Shown: positions 52,570 through 62,800 of the stretch, piece after piece
Layout: each line of letters opens with the position of its first letter
Numbering within the stretch: position 1 is the first letter of the stretch
Assembly: GCF_016469035.1 (NCBI RefSeq)
Contig: NZ_JAEHJZ010000003.1
Coordinates: 139,882 to 203,881, forward strand
Direction: 5' to 3'
Source of the DNA: Gelidibacter salicanalis
Lineage (GTDB): Bacteria > Bacteroidota > Bacteroidia > Flavobacteriales > Flavobacteriaceae
DNA: 64,000 bases
Notes under the pieces: generated by a model
Seen by the model: only the letters and a program-made list of their open reading frames with translations
Told to the model about the DNA's origin: nothing
Database searches by the model: none
Position numbers and translations under genes: made by a program

Positions 52570-54453
52570 ATGAAAACGTCAACTTCAATAATTTATCTCC
52601 TCCTTCTCATCATGACAAGTTGTGCACAACCTAAAGCAGAAGAACCAGTAGTGTATATTTATGTAGAAGAACCGCATTCTTATGCAAAGCCAAATAATGC
52701 CTTTATCAAGCATCTTAAATTAGATCTTACGGTCGATTTTAAAACCGAAGTGATCAGCGGAAAGGCCACCTATGATATTAAAAACAACAACAGTACACAA
52801 ATCATATTAGATTCCAAATTTCTAGATATTGAAGCTGTTAACGCTGACGGAAAAGAAACCGAGTTTTCATTGGGCGCCAATGATAAGATCCTAGGCCAGC
52901 CCTTAACCATTACCATTAGCAGAGACACCAAACAAATTGAAATCATCTATAAAACCACCAAAGACACCGAAGCTTTGCAGTGGTTAAAAGCCCAACAAAC
53001 GGCTGATAAGACTGATCCTTTTCTATTTACACAAGGACAGGCCATTTTAACACGAACATGGATCCCCATTCAAGACAGTCCACAAATCCGCTTAACCTAT
53101 GAAGCAAATGTTCAGGTTCCGAAAGGTCTAATGGCGGTGATGAGTGCTGAAAATCCGAAGGAGAAAACTGAAAATGGCATGTATCATTTTAAAATGCAGC
53201 AACCCATTCCGGCCTATCTCATTGCCTTGGCCGTGGGTAATTTTGACTATAAAGCAATTAGTGATCGCACGGGCGTGTATGCCGAAAAATCTATGTTAAC
53301 AAAGGTGCATGATGAATTTTCAGACATGGAAAAAATGGTCACCGCTGCTGAGCAACTTTATGGCGACTACGATTGGGATCAATTTGATGTGATTGTATTA
53401 CCACCAAGCTTCCCATTTGGCGGCATGGAAAATCCACGGTTAACGTTTGCAACCCCAACGGTTATTGCGGGCGATAAAAGTTTAACCTCATTGATAGCGC
53501 ATGAATTGGCACACTCCTGGTCCGGAAACTTGGTCACCAATGCTACATGGAATGACTTTTGGCTCAACGAAGGATTTACAGTCTATTTTGAAATGCGCAT
53601 TATGGAAGCCCTTTATGGCAAAGAACGTGCTAACATGCTCGCTGCAATAAGTCGCCAGGATTTGAACGATGAATTGGAAAATCTTAAAGACACGCCTAGC
53701 GCCACCAAATTAAAATTAGATTTAAAAGGCAAAAATCCGGATGATGGCATGAACAGTATTGCTTATGATAAAGGCTATCTCTTATTAAGGACTTTGGAAG
53801 AAACCGTTGGTCGTGAAAAATTTGATGCCTTTTTAAAACAATACTTTAAAGAGCATGCCTTTTCTACCATCACTACAGATAAGTTTGTGACTTACCTTAC
53901 CACCAATTTGCTGCAAAAAAACAAACTGACTTTTAACATTGATGAATGGATCAACCAACCGGGAGTTCCTCAAAACCAAGCCATCATAAACTCTGATAAA
54001 TTCAAAATTGTTGAACAGACCTTAGAAGAGTTTATTGCTACTGATAAAATAGACAAAGACATGACTAAAGAATGGACCTCTCAAGAATGGGTGCATTTTA
54101 TTAGAAATTTCCCAAACACGATGACCGCAGATCAAATGAAAGCTTTGGACACGGTGTTTAATTTTACAAATTCTACCAATTCGTATATTCAAATGGTCTG
54201 GTATGAACAAGCTTTAAACTATGATTATCATGGAAAAAACGTAGATAAAAAAATTGAAACATTTTTAACCACTGTGGGACGCCGATGGTATGTAGAAACT
54301 ATTTTCAAAGCCTATAAGAGAAATGACAGAATGGAAGATGCCCTGAAGATTTATGAAAAATCACGTCCAAATTATCATTCGGTTACGGCAAATACGATAG
54401 ATATGTTACTGGGCTATGAACCTGAGCCAGAAGTCGTAATCTTAGAAAAGTAA
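52570..54453 (+). CDS. M1 family aminopeptidase, lipoprotein
   Basis: A 627-residue zinc aminopeptidase of the leukotriene-A4-hydrolase type. The substrate loop FGGMENPRLTF and the zinc motif HELAHSWSGNLVTN with NEGFTVYFE (Glu) lie around residues 280-340. The C-terminal helical domain is complete. The signal ends in a lipobox (LIMTSC, Cys 18), so it is anchored facing the periplasm. It removes N-terminal residues from peptides. It starts 51 bp after the DoxX-like gene. Confidence 0.93.
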   Translation: MKTSTSIIYLLLLIMTSCAQPKAEEPVVYIYVEEPHSYAKPNNAFIKHLKLDLTVDFKTEVISGKATYDIKNNNSTQIILDSKFLDIEAVNADGKETEFSLGANDKILGQPLTITISRDTKQIEIIYKTTKDTEALQWLKAQQTADKTDPFLFTQGQAILTRTWIPIQDSPQIRLTYEANVQVPKGLMAVMSAENPKEKTENGMYHFKMQQPIPAYLIALAVGNFDYKAISDRTGVYAEKSMLTKVHDEFSDMEKMVTAAEQLYGDYDWDQFDVIVLPPSFPFGGMENPRLTFATPTVIAGDKSLTSLIAHELAHSWSGNLVTNATWNDFWLNEGFTVYFEMRIMEALYGKERANMLAAISRQDLNDELENLKDTPSATKLKLDLKGKNPDDGMNSIAYDKGYLLLRTLEETVGREKFDAFLKQYFKEHAFSTITTDKFVTYLTTNLLQKNKLTFNIDEWINQPGVPQNQAIINSDKFKIVEQTLEEFIATDKIDKDMTKEWTSQEWVHFIRNFPNTMTADQMKALDTVFNFTNSTNSYIQMVWYEQALNYDYHGKNVDKKIETFLTTVGRRWYVETIFKAYKRNDRMEDALKIYEKSRPNYHSVTANTIDMLLGYEPEPEVVILEK

Positions 54454-54464
54454 TTTTATGAGGG

Positions 54465-55148
54465 TTATTCTACAGGAAAATCGAAATACGTATCAGGAAA
54501 AGGCTCCCATCTTAGGGTGAAGTGCCACCATTCTTTAGGATAATTTCTAAAGTTGTTATCTTGCATGACCGTTTGCAGAATCTCACGATTTTGCTGTTGT
54601 GCTGCTGTGAGATCTTTATAAGACAACCACGATTGTTCTCCAAAAAAATCATAGGTGCCACCCATATCCAACGGTTCGCCCGTATTGCCATCAGTAATCG
54701 TCAAATCTAAGGTACTACCTCTGCTATGGCCTGACTTGGAAGCAATATACCCTTCACTGAACAAATTTTGTTTCTCAACTTCAGGATAAAACTCGCGTTT
54801 GTTGATAGTGTCTGCCAAATCTTTGGCCCAAGTTACAAAATGGTTCACGGCACGCTGTGGACGATAGCCATCGTAAACTTTTAAGCACAGATTCTGATTT
54901 CTAAGTGCTTCTTGAACTTTTTTCAAAGCCTCTACAGCATCTTTTGTAAGAATCAATGTGTTGGCATGGTACCCTATAATAGGCTTTCCTACAAAGTTAT
55001 GATCTGTTAAATAGCGTAATTCTACATCCAAATCTGGAATACACTCTTTAACATACACAAATCCTTTTGGCAATTGCGCTGTAGGCGATTTTACAAACCC
55101 AAATCCTAAAATTATCAGCACCAAAAGCAATACTTTGTTTTTCTTCAT
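54465..55148 (-). CDS. D-alanyl-D-alanine dipeptidase (VanX-like, M15)
   Basis: A 227-residue exported zinc peptidase. After a signal peptide (about 1-24) the family motifs appear: YDGYRPQRAVNHFVTWA, SGHSRGSTLDLTI (the HxxxxxxD zinc ligands) and EWWHFTL (catalytic Glu and third His). VanX/DdpX enzymes hydrolyse D-Ala-D-Ala, here most likely for peptidoglycan turnover because no van cluster is nearby. Convergent with the M1 gene and divergent from alkB. Confidence 0.92.
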   Translation of the reverse strand: MKKNKVLLLVLIILGFGFVKSPTAQLPKGFVYVKECIPDLDVELRYLTDHNFVGKPIIGYHANTLILTKDAVEALKKVQEALRNQNLCLKVYDGYRPQRAVNHFVTWAKDLADTINKREFYPEVEKQNLFSEGYIASKSGHSRGSTLDLTITDGNTGEPLDMGGTYDFFGEQSWLSYKDLTAAQQQNREILQTVMQDNNFRNYPKEWWHFTLRWEPFPDTYFDFPVE

Positions 55149-55178
55149 AGTTATGCTAATTTAGATAAAATTTATGCC

Positions 55179-55775
55179 ATGGACTTATTTTCAACTGAAA
55201 AAACACATCTACATCTTCCCAATGCTGAAGTGCTCTATATTCCTAATTTTTATAATCCAGATAAGGCGGATGCGTATTTTCAACACTTAAAAGCCACAAT
55301 TCCGTGGCAGCAGGACGACATCACAATTTTTGGCAAAACCTATCCACAACCACGGTTAACCGCATTATTTGCAACTAACACAAAACCATATAGTTATTCT
55401 AACATTACAATGGTGCCTAAAAACCTGACTGAGGAACTGAAGCTGATCAAAACAGATATTGAAGACTTCTGCAATCATGAATTTACAACCATACTCCTTA
55501 ATTTATATAGAAACGGAGCGGATAGTAATGGCTGGCATGCCGATAATGAAAAGACATTGGGCACAAACCCAGTCATTGCTTCCTTGAGCTTTGGTGCTAT
55601 ACGAACATTTCATTTTAAACACCGTAACATTTCAGATGAAAAATACAAACTTAATTTAGAATCGGGAAGCTTGCTAATTATGAAAGGAGAAATGCAACAC
55701 TTTTGGCTGCACCAAATTGCAAAAACAAAAAGAACCGTAAACGAGCGTATTAATCTCACGTTTAGAACCCTTTAA
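55179..55775 (+). CDS. alkB: AlkB-like 2-oxoglutarate dioxygenase
   Basis: A 198-residue Fe(II)/2-oxoglutarate dioxygenase. The metal pair is in NGWHADNE (His and Asp), the third His is probably in MQHFWLHQIAKT, and the 2-oxoglutarate Arg residues are in RTVNERINLTFR at the C-terminus. AlkB proteins remove alkyl groups from DNA or RNA bases. The short form resembles AlkB homologues found widely in Bacteroidetes. Monocistronic with a strong terminator. Confidence 0.92.
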   Translation: MDLFSTEKTHLHLPNAEVLYIPNFYNPDKADAYFQHLKATIPWQQDDITIFGKTYPQPRLTALFATNTKPYSYSNITMVPKNLTEELKLIKTDIEDFCNHEFTTILLNLYRNGADSNGWHADNEKTLGTNPVIASLSFGAIRTFHFKHRNISDEKYKLNLESGSLLIMKGEMQHFWLHQIAKTKRTVNERINLTFRTL

Positions 55776-55781
55776 AAAAGA

Positions 55782-55811
55782 AAGAACCGAGGTCCCTCAA
55801 CCTCGGTTCTT
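55782..55811 (+). terminator. Terminator after alkB
   Basis: An 11-bp perfect stem, AAGAACCGAGG/CCTCGGTTCTT, with an 8-base loop. The following gap to 56142 (about 330 bp) holds nothing else I can support. Confidence 0.85.
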
Positions 55812-56142
55812 CTAATTTGCGTTTTTTATAATGTGTAGATTAGGGTTACTAAGTCAACAACATGTGCAAATACTAATTAATTAATCCATCGTACAAAAAC
55901 CTAAGTTTTAGTACATTTCAAATATAGAGTTTTTACCCAAAGCTTCAGCTCAAATACACAATAAATCGATGAAATACATGTAATTTTAACAATTAAGGCT
56001 AATAAGGTACATTTCAACCACAAGATCCAAATTAAATTTGAGAGAATTCATATAACATCTGTATCATATTTTTGACATTCTAACGTTCAACTGTACATCT
56101 TGAAAGCGAGTACTGTATCTTCGTTTCTATAAAATTAGATTT

Positions 56143-57063
56143 ATGAAAAACTTATTGTTTCTTTTCAGCTTCATCTCTGCCCTAACCTTTGGTCAGGAAA
56201 CTAAATATGCCGAAACAGACCTCAACATTTCGAAATGGATTGACGGCAGTCTCGTCGTTCCAAATACTGGTGCTGATCAACTCGTCATTATTATTGCTGG
56301 TTCTGGACCTACGGACAGAAATGGCAATCAGAATTTCCTAAAAACAAATAATCTTAAAAAACTTGCACAAGAACTGGCTCTAAATGGCATTGCCTCCTTT
56401 AGGTATGACAAGCGTATTGTGAAGCAGATTAAAATGAAAGCTGTGAATCCGAACATCAAATTCGATGATTTTGTATCAGATGCCATTACTGTTGTCAATT
56501 ACTTTAAGACCCAGCAAGAGTTTAAACACCTCTATATTATTGGACATAGTCAAGGCAGTTTAATTGGCATGTTGGCAGCTCAGGAAGGTGTGGATGGATT
56601 TATTTCTTTGGCGGGTGCCGGACAATCTATTGATGCGGTCATTGTGGAACAGGTGCAAAAAACGGCACCCATGTTTACTGAAGACACCAAGCGTGCCTTT
56701 GAAGTTTTAAAATCCGGAAGAACAACCACAGACTATCCTCCTGCGCTGGCTTCCATATTTGACAGTAGTGTACAAGAGTTTATGATGAGTTGGATGAGAT
56801 ATGACCCTGCTGTGGTGATCAAATCCTTGGATATTCCTATTTTACTTATTAATGGCACCAAAGATTTACAGGTCAGCACGGCAGAAGCGGAGCTTTTGCA
56901 TAATGCTTCTAAACAGGCAGAATTAAAACTTATTGATCATATGAACCACGTTCTCTTTATCATAACTGGAGACGACCAAGAAAATGCGAAGTCTTACAAT
57001 GACCCTAACGGAAAAATAGCGGAAGCATTGGTCACGTCTATAGTTGATTTTATTAAAAACTAA
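56143..57063 (+). CDS. Secreted alpha/beta hydrolase
   Basis: A 306-residue esterase-like protein with a signal peptide (about 1-18, SALTFGQ). The oxyanion-region GSGPTDRNGNQ lies near residue 50, the nucleophile elbow GHSQGS near 142, an Asp in LINGTKDLQVS near 240 and His in HMNHVLF near 268, which complete a Ser-His-Asp triad. The substrate is unknown. It stands alone with its own terminator. Confidence 0.9.
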   Translation: MKNLLFLFSFISALTFGQETKYAETDLNISKWIDGSLVVPNTGADQLVIIIAGSGPTDRNGNQNFLKTNNLKKLAQELALNGIASFRYDKRIVKQIKMKAVNPNIKFDDFVSDAITVVNYFKTQQEFKHLYIIGHSQGSLIGMLAAQEGVDGFISLAGAGQSIDAVIVEQVQKTAPMFTEDTKRAFEVLKSGRTTTDYPPALASIFDSSVQEFMMSWMRYDPAVVIKSLDIPILLINGTKDLQVSTAEAELLHNASKQAELKLIDHMNHVLFIITGDDQENAKSYNDPNGKIAEALVTSIVDFIKN

Positions 57064-57087
57064 AACTTTTAAAACATCCCATAACTA

Positions 57088-57115
57088 AAAAAGCACCTCT
57101 TTCAAGGTGCTTTTT
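57088..57115 (+). terminator. Terminator after the alpha/beta hydrolase gene
   Basis: An 11-bp perfect stem AAAAAGCACCT/AGGTGCTTTTT with a 6-base loop. Confidence 0.9.
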
Positions 57116-57285
57116 AACTAACTAACCAACCAAAATGTAATATTAACGTCTCCAAAAGGTTAACTACTCCTTTTTTGTAATATGGAGCATAATTATATAC
57201 ATGTATAGTCTTTTCAAATTCCGTGCCATATTTATGTTTGTCATCATAATAATTATCCTTATTTTGCGACTCAAAATCACCATAA

Positions 57286-58995
57286 ATGCGTCCATATTTT
57301 AAATTCCTACTTTTTTTTGGTTTAATCATTTCTTCAACTGCAGCAATCAATGCCCAAACTTTAATTGTTGACAAGGCTAATGATAATTATTCAGAAAACT
57401 TTGATGTTCCTGTATCCGTTGATTCTATCAAATTTAACAGTTTCCAAATTAAACTTTCAACAAGTGATCCTTCGCTCGTTATCGATCAAGTTGTCCTCAA
57501 TAAAAAAATCTCGAAAGGCACCCTAAAATTCTCCTCTACGGGTTCTATTTACACAATTGACTATTCCAACCCAGACCCTATTGCTATAGCAAAAAAAGAA
57601 AAGTTATTCGATTTAAAATTGAATACCACCAATCGTTTTTCAGAAAAGAAACTCATTGTTATCAACGACAGTAAATTTTATAACAACGCCAACGTGCTCA
57701 GTGTTTCTGAGACAGTCAAACCATCAACAGTCAATCAATTTGTACTTTTTAAAAATGATGCTATAGTTTTTGGACTCTTAATGTTAGCGCTTGGTTTTGT
57801 ATTTTATACCGAATCTAAAAAGGGAGGCTTTTGGCCAAAATTCTACAAATACATCCCAGGTCTTTTAATGTGCTATATGATTCCTGCTATTTTCAATTCG
57901 TTGGGATTAATCTCTGCCGACGTTTCAGAAACCTACTATATTGCGAGTCGTTACCTATTGCCGGCATCTTTGGTATTACTCACGATTAGTATCGATTTAA
58001 AAGCGGTGTTCAATTTAGGATGGAAAGCTTTGGTAATGTTCTTTACGGGAACCATTGGTATTATTATTGGTGGCCCAATTGCCATTCTGATCATCTCTAC
58101 CTTCTCTCCAGAAACCGTTGGAGGTGCTGGATTTGATGCCGTATGGCGCGGATTGGCAACCTTAGCAGGAAGTTGGATTGGAGGCGGCGCCAATCAAGCA
58201 GCCATGTTAGAGATTTACGGTTTTAATCAAGAACTTTACGGAGGAATGGTTTTGGTTGATATTGTCGTGGCCAATATTTGGATGGCGGTTCTTTTATTAG
58301 GGATTGGAAAACGTGAAAAAATAGACAATTGGCTGAAAGCCGATAATACAGCCATCAACGAATTGCAAAAAAAAGTACAGAATTTCAGCGAAAAAATTAC
58401 GCGTATTCCAACCTTAACAGATTTACTGATCATTTTAACCTTCGCCTTTGTCGCGGTGGGGATTGCCCACTACGGTGCCGATGTTATTTCTACCTACCTT
58501 TCTAATAATTTTGAAGCGGTAAGCAATCCTAGAAGCGCATTATCATCTTTTGGAAGCCAATTCTTTTGGTTGATTTCAATTGCAACGTTAATAGGCATCC
58601 TACTGTCCTTTACTCCCGCTAAAAATTACGAAGGTGCGGGTGCCAGTAAAATTGGAAGTATTTTTATCTATATCTTGGTGGCCACCATTGGTATGAAAAT
58701 GGATTTAGGCAAAATTTTCGAAAACCCAGGCCTCATTTTAATTGGATTGGTATGGATGACCATTCACGCAGTTCTGCTTATTGTAATTGCCAAACTTATT
58801 AGAGCTCCGTACTTTTTCTTGGCTGTTGGCAGTCAGGCAAACGTAGGTGGCGCGGCTTCTGCTCCTGTTGTTGCAGCTGCTTTCCATCCGTCATTAGCAA
58901 CAGTTGGTGCGCTCTTAGCAGTGTTTGGTTATGTGGTAGGAACTTATGGTGCATTATTGTGCGCTGAACTCATGAGAATAGTTGCTGTAGGTTAG
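57286..58995 (+). CDS. DUF819 family membrane protein with an exported N-terminal domain
   Basis: A 569-residue fusion. Residues 1-24 form a signal peptide (AAINAQ). Residues 25-150 make a soluble beta-rich domain resembling a cohesin-type fold (DPSLVIDQVVL, TIDYSNPDP), to be on the periplasmic side. From about 152 a DUF819 membrane domain follows with about 11 helices: FYKYIPGLLMCYMIPAIFNS, AGSWIGGGANQAAMLEIYG and GSQANVGGAASAPVVAAAFH. DUF819 proteins are putative transporters; function unknown. The usual DUF819 protein is about 400 residues, so the extension is unusual. Confidence 0.85.
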   Translation: MRPYFKFLLFFGLIISSTAAINAQTLIVDKANDNYSENFDVPVSVDSIKFNSFQIKLSTSDPSLVIDQVVLNKKISKGTLKFSSTGSIYTIDYSNPDPIAIAKKEKLFDLKLNTTNRFSEKKLIVINDSKFYNNANVLSVSETVKPSTVNQFVLFKNDAIVFGLLMLALGFVFYTESKKGGFWPKFYKYIPGLLMCYMIPAIFNSLGLISADVSETYYIASRYLLPASLVLLTISIDLKAVFNLGWKALVMFFTGTIGIIIGGPIAILIISTFSPETVGGAGFDAVWRGLATLAGSWIGGGANQAAMLEIYGFNQELYGGMVLVDIVVANIWMAVLLLGIGKREKIDNWLKADNTAINELQKKVQNFSEKITRIPTLTDLLIILTFAFVAVGIAHYGADVISTYLSNNFEAVSNPRSALSSFGSQFFWLISIATLIGILLSFTPAKNYEGAGASKIGSIFIYILVATIGMKMDLGKIFENPGLILIGLVWMTIHAVLLIVIAKLIRAPYFFLAVGSQANVGGAASAPVVAAAFHPSLATVGALLAVFGYVVGTYGALLCAELMRIVAVG

Positions 58996-59047
58996 TTTTT
59001 AAAGGAATTTTATAAGATATTTGCCCACCAAAAATTAAAAAATTTCA

Positions 59048-59740
59048 ATGAAAAAATTAGCGTTTATCCTCAGTTTACTAATTGTGTCGTCTTGTGCTAA
59101 AGACAATTCAAATTTCACACTTAAAGGGTCTATCAAAGATTTAAAAAAAGGCACCGTCTATCTTCAAAGAGTAGATGACACCTTACTTGTATCTATTGAT
59201 TCCTTACAAATAAACGGCGAAGCGCAATTTGAACTTCACACCGATTTAGAAGGACCAGAAGTGTTGTATCTCAAATTAGATAAAAATGGCCAGGAATCTG
59301 GTGTGATTCCTTTTTTTGCTGATCAGGGCATCACGGAAATCAATACGACTTTAAAAAATTTCTATGTCGACGCCAAAATTAAAGGCTCTAAACAACAAGA
59401 AAGATTAGAAGAGTACAACATGATGATGGACAAGTTTAAAGACAAAAATCTTGATCTCATCAAAAATAATTTAGAAGCCCGCAAAAGTCAAGATTCACTT
59501 TTAATCGACTCTAGTTACAAGGAGTACAACAATTTAATCCTCAGAAAGTATTTATACACGATAAATTTCGCAATGAACAATAAGGATAGTGAAATTGCAC
59601 CTTATTTGGCTGTATCAGAAATCTCAGATGCCAACGTGAGATATTTAGACACTATTAATAATGCTTTAACGCCAGAAATTAAATCGTCTAAATACGGCAA
59701 AGTATTACAAGAGTTGATTGCAGAAAGAAAAAAACAATAG
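59048..59740 (+). CDS. DUF4369 family lipoprotein
   Basis: A 230-residue lipoprotein: signal MKKLAFILSLLIVSSC (Cys 16) and a DUF4369 domain (about 24-125, FTLKGSIKDLKKGTVYLQRV). The second half is helical and lacks the thioredoxin domain often fused to DUF4369, so it is a short member. It begins 52 bp after the DUF819 gene. Function unknown. Confidence 0.85.
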   Translation: MKKLAFILSLLIVSSCAKDNSNFTLKGSIKDLKKGTVYLQRVDDTLLVSIDSLQINGEAQFELHTDLEGPEVLYLKLDKNGQESGVIPFFADQGITEINTTLKNFYVDAKIKGSKQQERLEEYNMMMDKFKDKNLDLIKNNLEARKSQDSLLIDSSYKEYNNLILRKYLYTINFAMNNKDSEIAPYLAVSEISDANVRYLDTINNALTPEIKSSKYGKVLQELIAERKKQ

Positions 59741-59841
59741 GCGTTTTATAACTTGGCGCTGTTTGCCATAACACAATAGCGACCCTAACATTGAAATACT
59801 TAACAAGGATATCCGTTCTTGTGTAAAGACTTTTTAAACTA

Positions 59842-62169
59842 ATGACTATCAACAAAGTTAACGTTATCAAATGGGCTAAGAGAATAAGCTACGGCTTAGG
59901 CATTCTCTTAGCCCTTTTTATTTGTTTTTATGCCAGTATACATTTTGGGCTGTGGGGGAAAATTCCTGACAAAGAACAATTGGCGCGCTTAAAACAGAGT
60001 CAGGCAACACAAGTACTTGATGCCCATACTGATTTAATTGGTAAAATTTACGTGTACGATAGACAGTCCATTAAATACGACGATTTTCCACAACATTTAA
60101 TTAACGCCCTCGTGGCTACAGAAGACGTTCGGTTTTATGAACATAGCGGTATTGACAGTAAAAGTCTGCTTCGGGTGTTCTTCAAAAGCATCCTCATGTC
60201 TGATGATTCTTCTGGTGGTGGTAGCACCATTACCTTACAATTGGCTAAAAACCTCTTCGGAAGAAAAAATTATGGGCCCTTTGGAATAGTGGTCAATAAA
60301 ATTAGAGAAAGTATTGTTGCTAGGCGTATTGAAGATCTTTATTCCAAAGAGGAAATTCTTACGTTGTATCTCAACACCGTTCCGTTTCCTGATAACACCT
60401 ATGGTATTGAAAGTGCTTCCGAAAAGTTTTTTAATGTTCGCACCAAAGATCTGACCCTAGTGCAATCCGCCACTTTAGTCGGCTCATTGAAGGCTAATAC
60501 AAGTTACAATCCGCGTCGTTACCCTGAAAAATCAGGCGCACGTAAAAATGTAGTCATCCATCAGATGGAGAAATATGGCTTTCTCTCTGAAATGGAGGCC
60601 AACAAAGCCACCACGGATAGTATTGTTATTGATTATCAAAATTACTCACCCAATGAAGGTTTAGCACCCTACTTTAGAGCTGAAATCAAAAAACAATTGG
60701 ACAGTTTGCTAAAGCAGAAAAAGTACCGAAAACCCGATGGCGAAATGTATAATATTTACCATGACGGTTTAAAGATCCACACCACTTTAGACAATACCAT
60801 GCAGCGTTACGCTGAAGCCGCTATGGCCGAGCACATGAGCGATTTGCAGCGGCAATTTGAAAAAGCCTACGGGCAGAATGCGCCGTGGCTCAAAGGCAAG
60901 TCGGCTTTTGAAGCGGCAAAAAAGCGTCTAAAATCTTATAAAAAATTTAAGGCTCAAGGTCTGGATGATAAAGCGATTGAAGACTCCTTAAAACGCACCC
61001 ACCAAATTGATCTCTTTTCTTGGGATGAAACCACCGTAGCATCGATGTCCACCTTAGACAGTTTAGAGTACTACTCCAAGTTTCTGAATGCCGGACTTGT
61101 TTCTTTAGATCCGTCTAATGGCGCTATAAAAGCCTATGTTGGAGGCATTGACTATAGCTTTTTCCAATTTGACCATATTGTACAAAGCAAACGTCAGGTA
61201 GGCTCTACCTTTAAACCTTTTGTTTACACAGCAGCTTTAGAAAATGGTATGGATCCGTGCACGTACATCCCAATCAAAGCCATAACCTATACTGATGTTA
61301 ACAATTGGCGTCCGACCAACGCGGGCAGTCTTGATGATGAAGACTTAAATTATTCACTTCAAAAAGCATTGAGCAATTCTATTAATACTATTGCTGTTAA
61401 AGTACTCTATGAAACTGGTCTTGGCAATGTAATCACACAGGCCAAAAAAATGGGAATCACGAGCAACATTGAAGCCGTACCGTCTATAGCGTTGGGATCT
61501 TCAAATCTTTCAGTGTTGGAGTTGGCCAAAGCCTACACATCTTACGTTAATGGTAGCAAGCCTTCAAACCCAATGTTTATTACTAAAATAGAAGATAAAG
61601 ACGGGAATATTGTTGCGTCTTTTAAGGATCTCTATCCTGAAAGATCGGAGTCGGATATGGCCTTTAGTAATGACACCAGACAGGTGATGTTAGAGTTTTT
61701 GAAAGCTACCGTTAATGAAGGTACTGCCACCCGGTTACGCTCCACCTATCAATTGCCTAATGCACTTGCGGGTAAGACCGGAACTACGCAGGATAATAAA
61801 GACGGTTGGTTTGTTGGGATTATGCCAAAATTGGTAACGGTAACTTGGGTTGGTAATGACAATCAGCAAATCGGATTTAGTTCTACAGGATTAGGACAAG
61901 GTGCAAATTCTGCACTTCCCATCTTTGCCAAATACCTTCAAAAATTGAATGCCGATTCCAATTACAACAGCATTACAAAAGCTTCTTTTGAGAGCCCTTC
62001 TGAAGCGGTCCTAAGTTCACTGAACTGCGATCCAACAAAAACCGATGGCTTCTTTAAGCGCCTCTTTGGTGGCAATAAAGATGAACGTCAATTTAAAAAG
62101 AAAGAGGAGAAGAAAAAGAAAGGTGGCGGGATCTTTGGTTGGTTAAAGAAGAAGGATAAAGACAGGTAA
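59842..62169 (+). CDS. Class A penicillin-binding protein (PBP1A-like)
   Basis: A 775-residue bifunctional peptidoglycan synthase. A membrane anchor (about 15-36) precedes the GT51 glycosyltransferase, with ATEDVRFYEHSGID (catalytic Glu94) and GGSTITLQLAKNLFG near 126. The transpeptidase has SxxK as STFK (Ser455, Lys458), SxN near 513 (SIN) and KTG at 645-647. The C-terminal tail is highly basic (KKEEKKKKGGG). The start at 59842 places the anchor correctly. It probably builds the cell wall during growth. Confidence 0.93.
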   Translation: MTINKVNVIKWAKRISYGLGILLALFICFYASIHFGLWGKIPDKEQLARLKQSQATQVLDAHTDLIGKIYVYDRQSIKYDDFPQHLINALVATEDVRFYEHSGIDSKSLLRVFFKSILMSDDSSGGGSTITLQLAKNLFGRKNYGPFGIVVNKIRESIVARRIEDLYSKEEILTLYLNTVPFPDNTYGIESASEKFFNVRTKDLTLVQSATLVGSLKANTSYNPRRYPEKSGARKNVVIHQMEKYGFLSEMEANKATTDSIVIDYQNYSPNEGLAPYFRAEIKKQLDSLLKQKKYRKPDGEMYNIYHDGLKIHTTLDNTMQRYAEAAMAEHMSDLQRQFEKAYGQNAPWLKGKSAFEAAKKRLKSYKKFKAQGLDDKAIEDSLKRTHQIDLFSWDETTVASMSTLDSLEYYSKFLNAGLVSLDPSNGAIKAYVGGIDYSFFQFDHIVQSKRQVGSTFKPFVYTAALENGMDPCTYIPIKAITYTDVNNWRPTNAGSLDDEDLNYSLQKALSNSINTIAVKVLYETGLGNVITQAKKMGITSNIEAVPSIALGSSNLSVLELAKAYTSYVNGSKPSNPMFITKIEDKDGNIVASFKDLYPERSESDMAFSNDTRQVMLEFLKATVNEGTATRLRSTYQLPNALAGKTGTTQDNKDGWFVGIMPKLVTVTWVGNDNQQIGFSSTGLGQGANSALPIFAKYLQKLNADSNYNSITKASFESPSEAVLSSLNCDPTKTDGFFKRLFGGNKDERQFKKKEEKKKKGGGIFGWLKKKDKDR

Positions 62170-62257
62170 TCTCCTTTTCATTAAGGCCGATTCCAATTGT
62201 TACAAAGTTTCTAAAGTCAGTGTTCTCAAATTTACACATTACGACTATTTATGTAGA

Positions 62258-62405
62258 TCCGTTTTTTGTCATACTAGGGAAAAATTCGCGACCATCTCTG
62301 TAATCAGTGGGAAATAAAAATAAGCGTACGGATGATTCTCCCGCAGATCCCACAGATCCCGCAGATTTACGCTGAACAATTGTTGATGACATAGACATGT
62401 TATTA
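62258..62405 (-). repeat. Degenerate dispersed repeat, inverted partner of 82-232
   Basis: Its reverse complement resembles 82-232 over about 145 bp, with gaps. It also contains AGATCCCACAGATCCCGCAGAT, a tandem CAGATCC motif common in Bacteroidetes intergenic DNA. The gap from 62170 to 62800 holds only this and the tandem array below; no gene is seen. Confidence 0.65.
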
Positions 62406-62471
62406 TAATAAAATAATGTCTACCATTATGATGTTTTATTGACGATCAATACTATTTCAAGGAGCATCTAA

Positions 62472-62800
62472 AACAAACAAAAGCACCTCTTAAATGGGAG
62501 GGTTTATTGATCAGGAAGAAGAGCTTCCTTCAACTACGCTCAGGATAAAACTTCTCGTCCCTAATTAATGGAAACAAAAAACCTCTCGAAAAGAGAGGTT
62601 TTTTGAAGAGCCGATGGAGGACTTCCTTCGACTGCGCTCAGGATAAACTTCTCGTCGCTAATTAATTGAAACAAAAAACCTCTCGAAAAGAGAGGTTTTT
62701 TTAGAGCCGATAGAGGGACTCCCTTCGACTGCGCTCAGGATAAACTTCTCGTCCCTAATTAATGGAAACAAAAAACCTCTCGAAAAGAGAGGTTTTTTAG
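62472..62800. repeat. 97-bp tandem array carrying copies of the tRNA-Thr 3' end
   Basis: A diverged unit (62472-62570) is followed by units at 62571, 62668 and 62765, with a period of 97. Each unit has a terminator stem (ACCTCTC/GAGAGG), then a copy of the last 17 bases of the tRNA-Thr gene (62609-62625, diverged, and 62705-62721, exact), then CTTCGACTGCGCTCAGGATA. The third unit merges into the true tRNA gene at 62801. Confidence 0.9.
62776..62798 (-). terminator. Terminator just after tRNA-Thr
   Basis: Perfect stem ACCTCTC/GAGAGGT with an AAAA-containing loop, flanked by A and T runs. On the minus strand it lies immediately after the tRNA gene. The same hairpin recurs in each of the upstream 97-bp units. 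Confidence 0.8.

Noticed and set aside
57114-57374. 86-codon minus-strand frame at the DUF819 start
   Set aside because: It overlaps the signal-peptide end of the DUF819 gene on the other strand and has no family features; it is a shadow frame.
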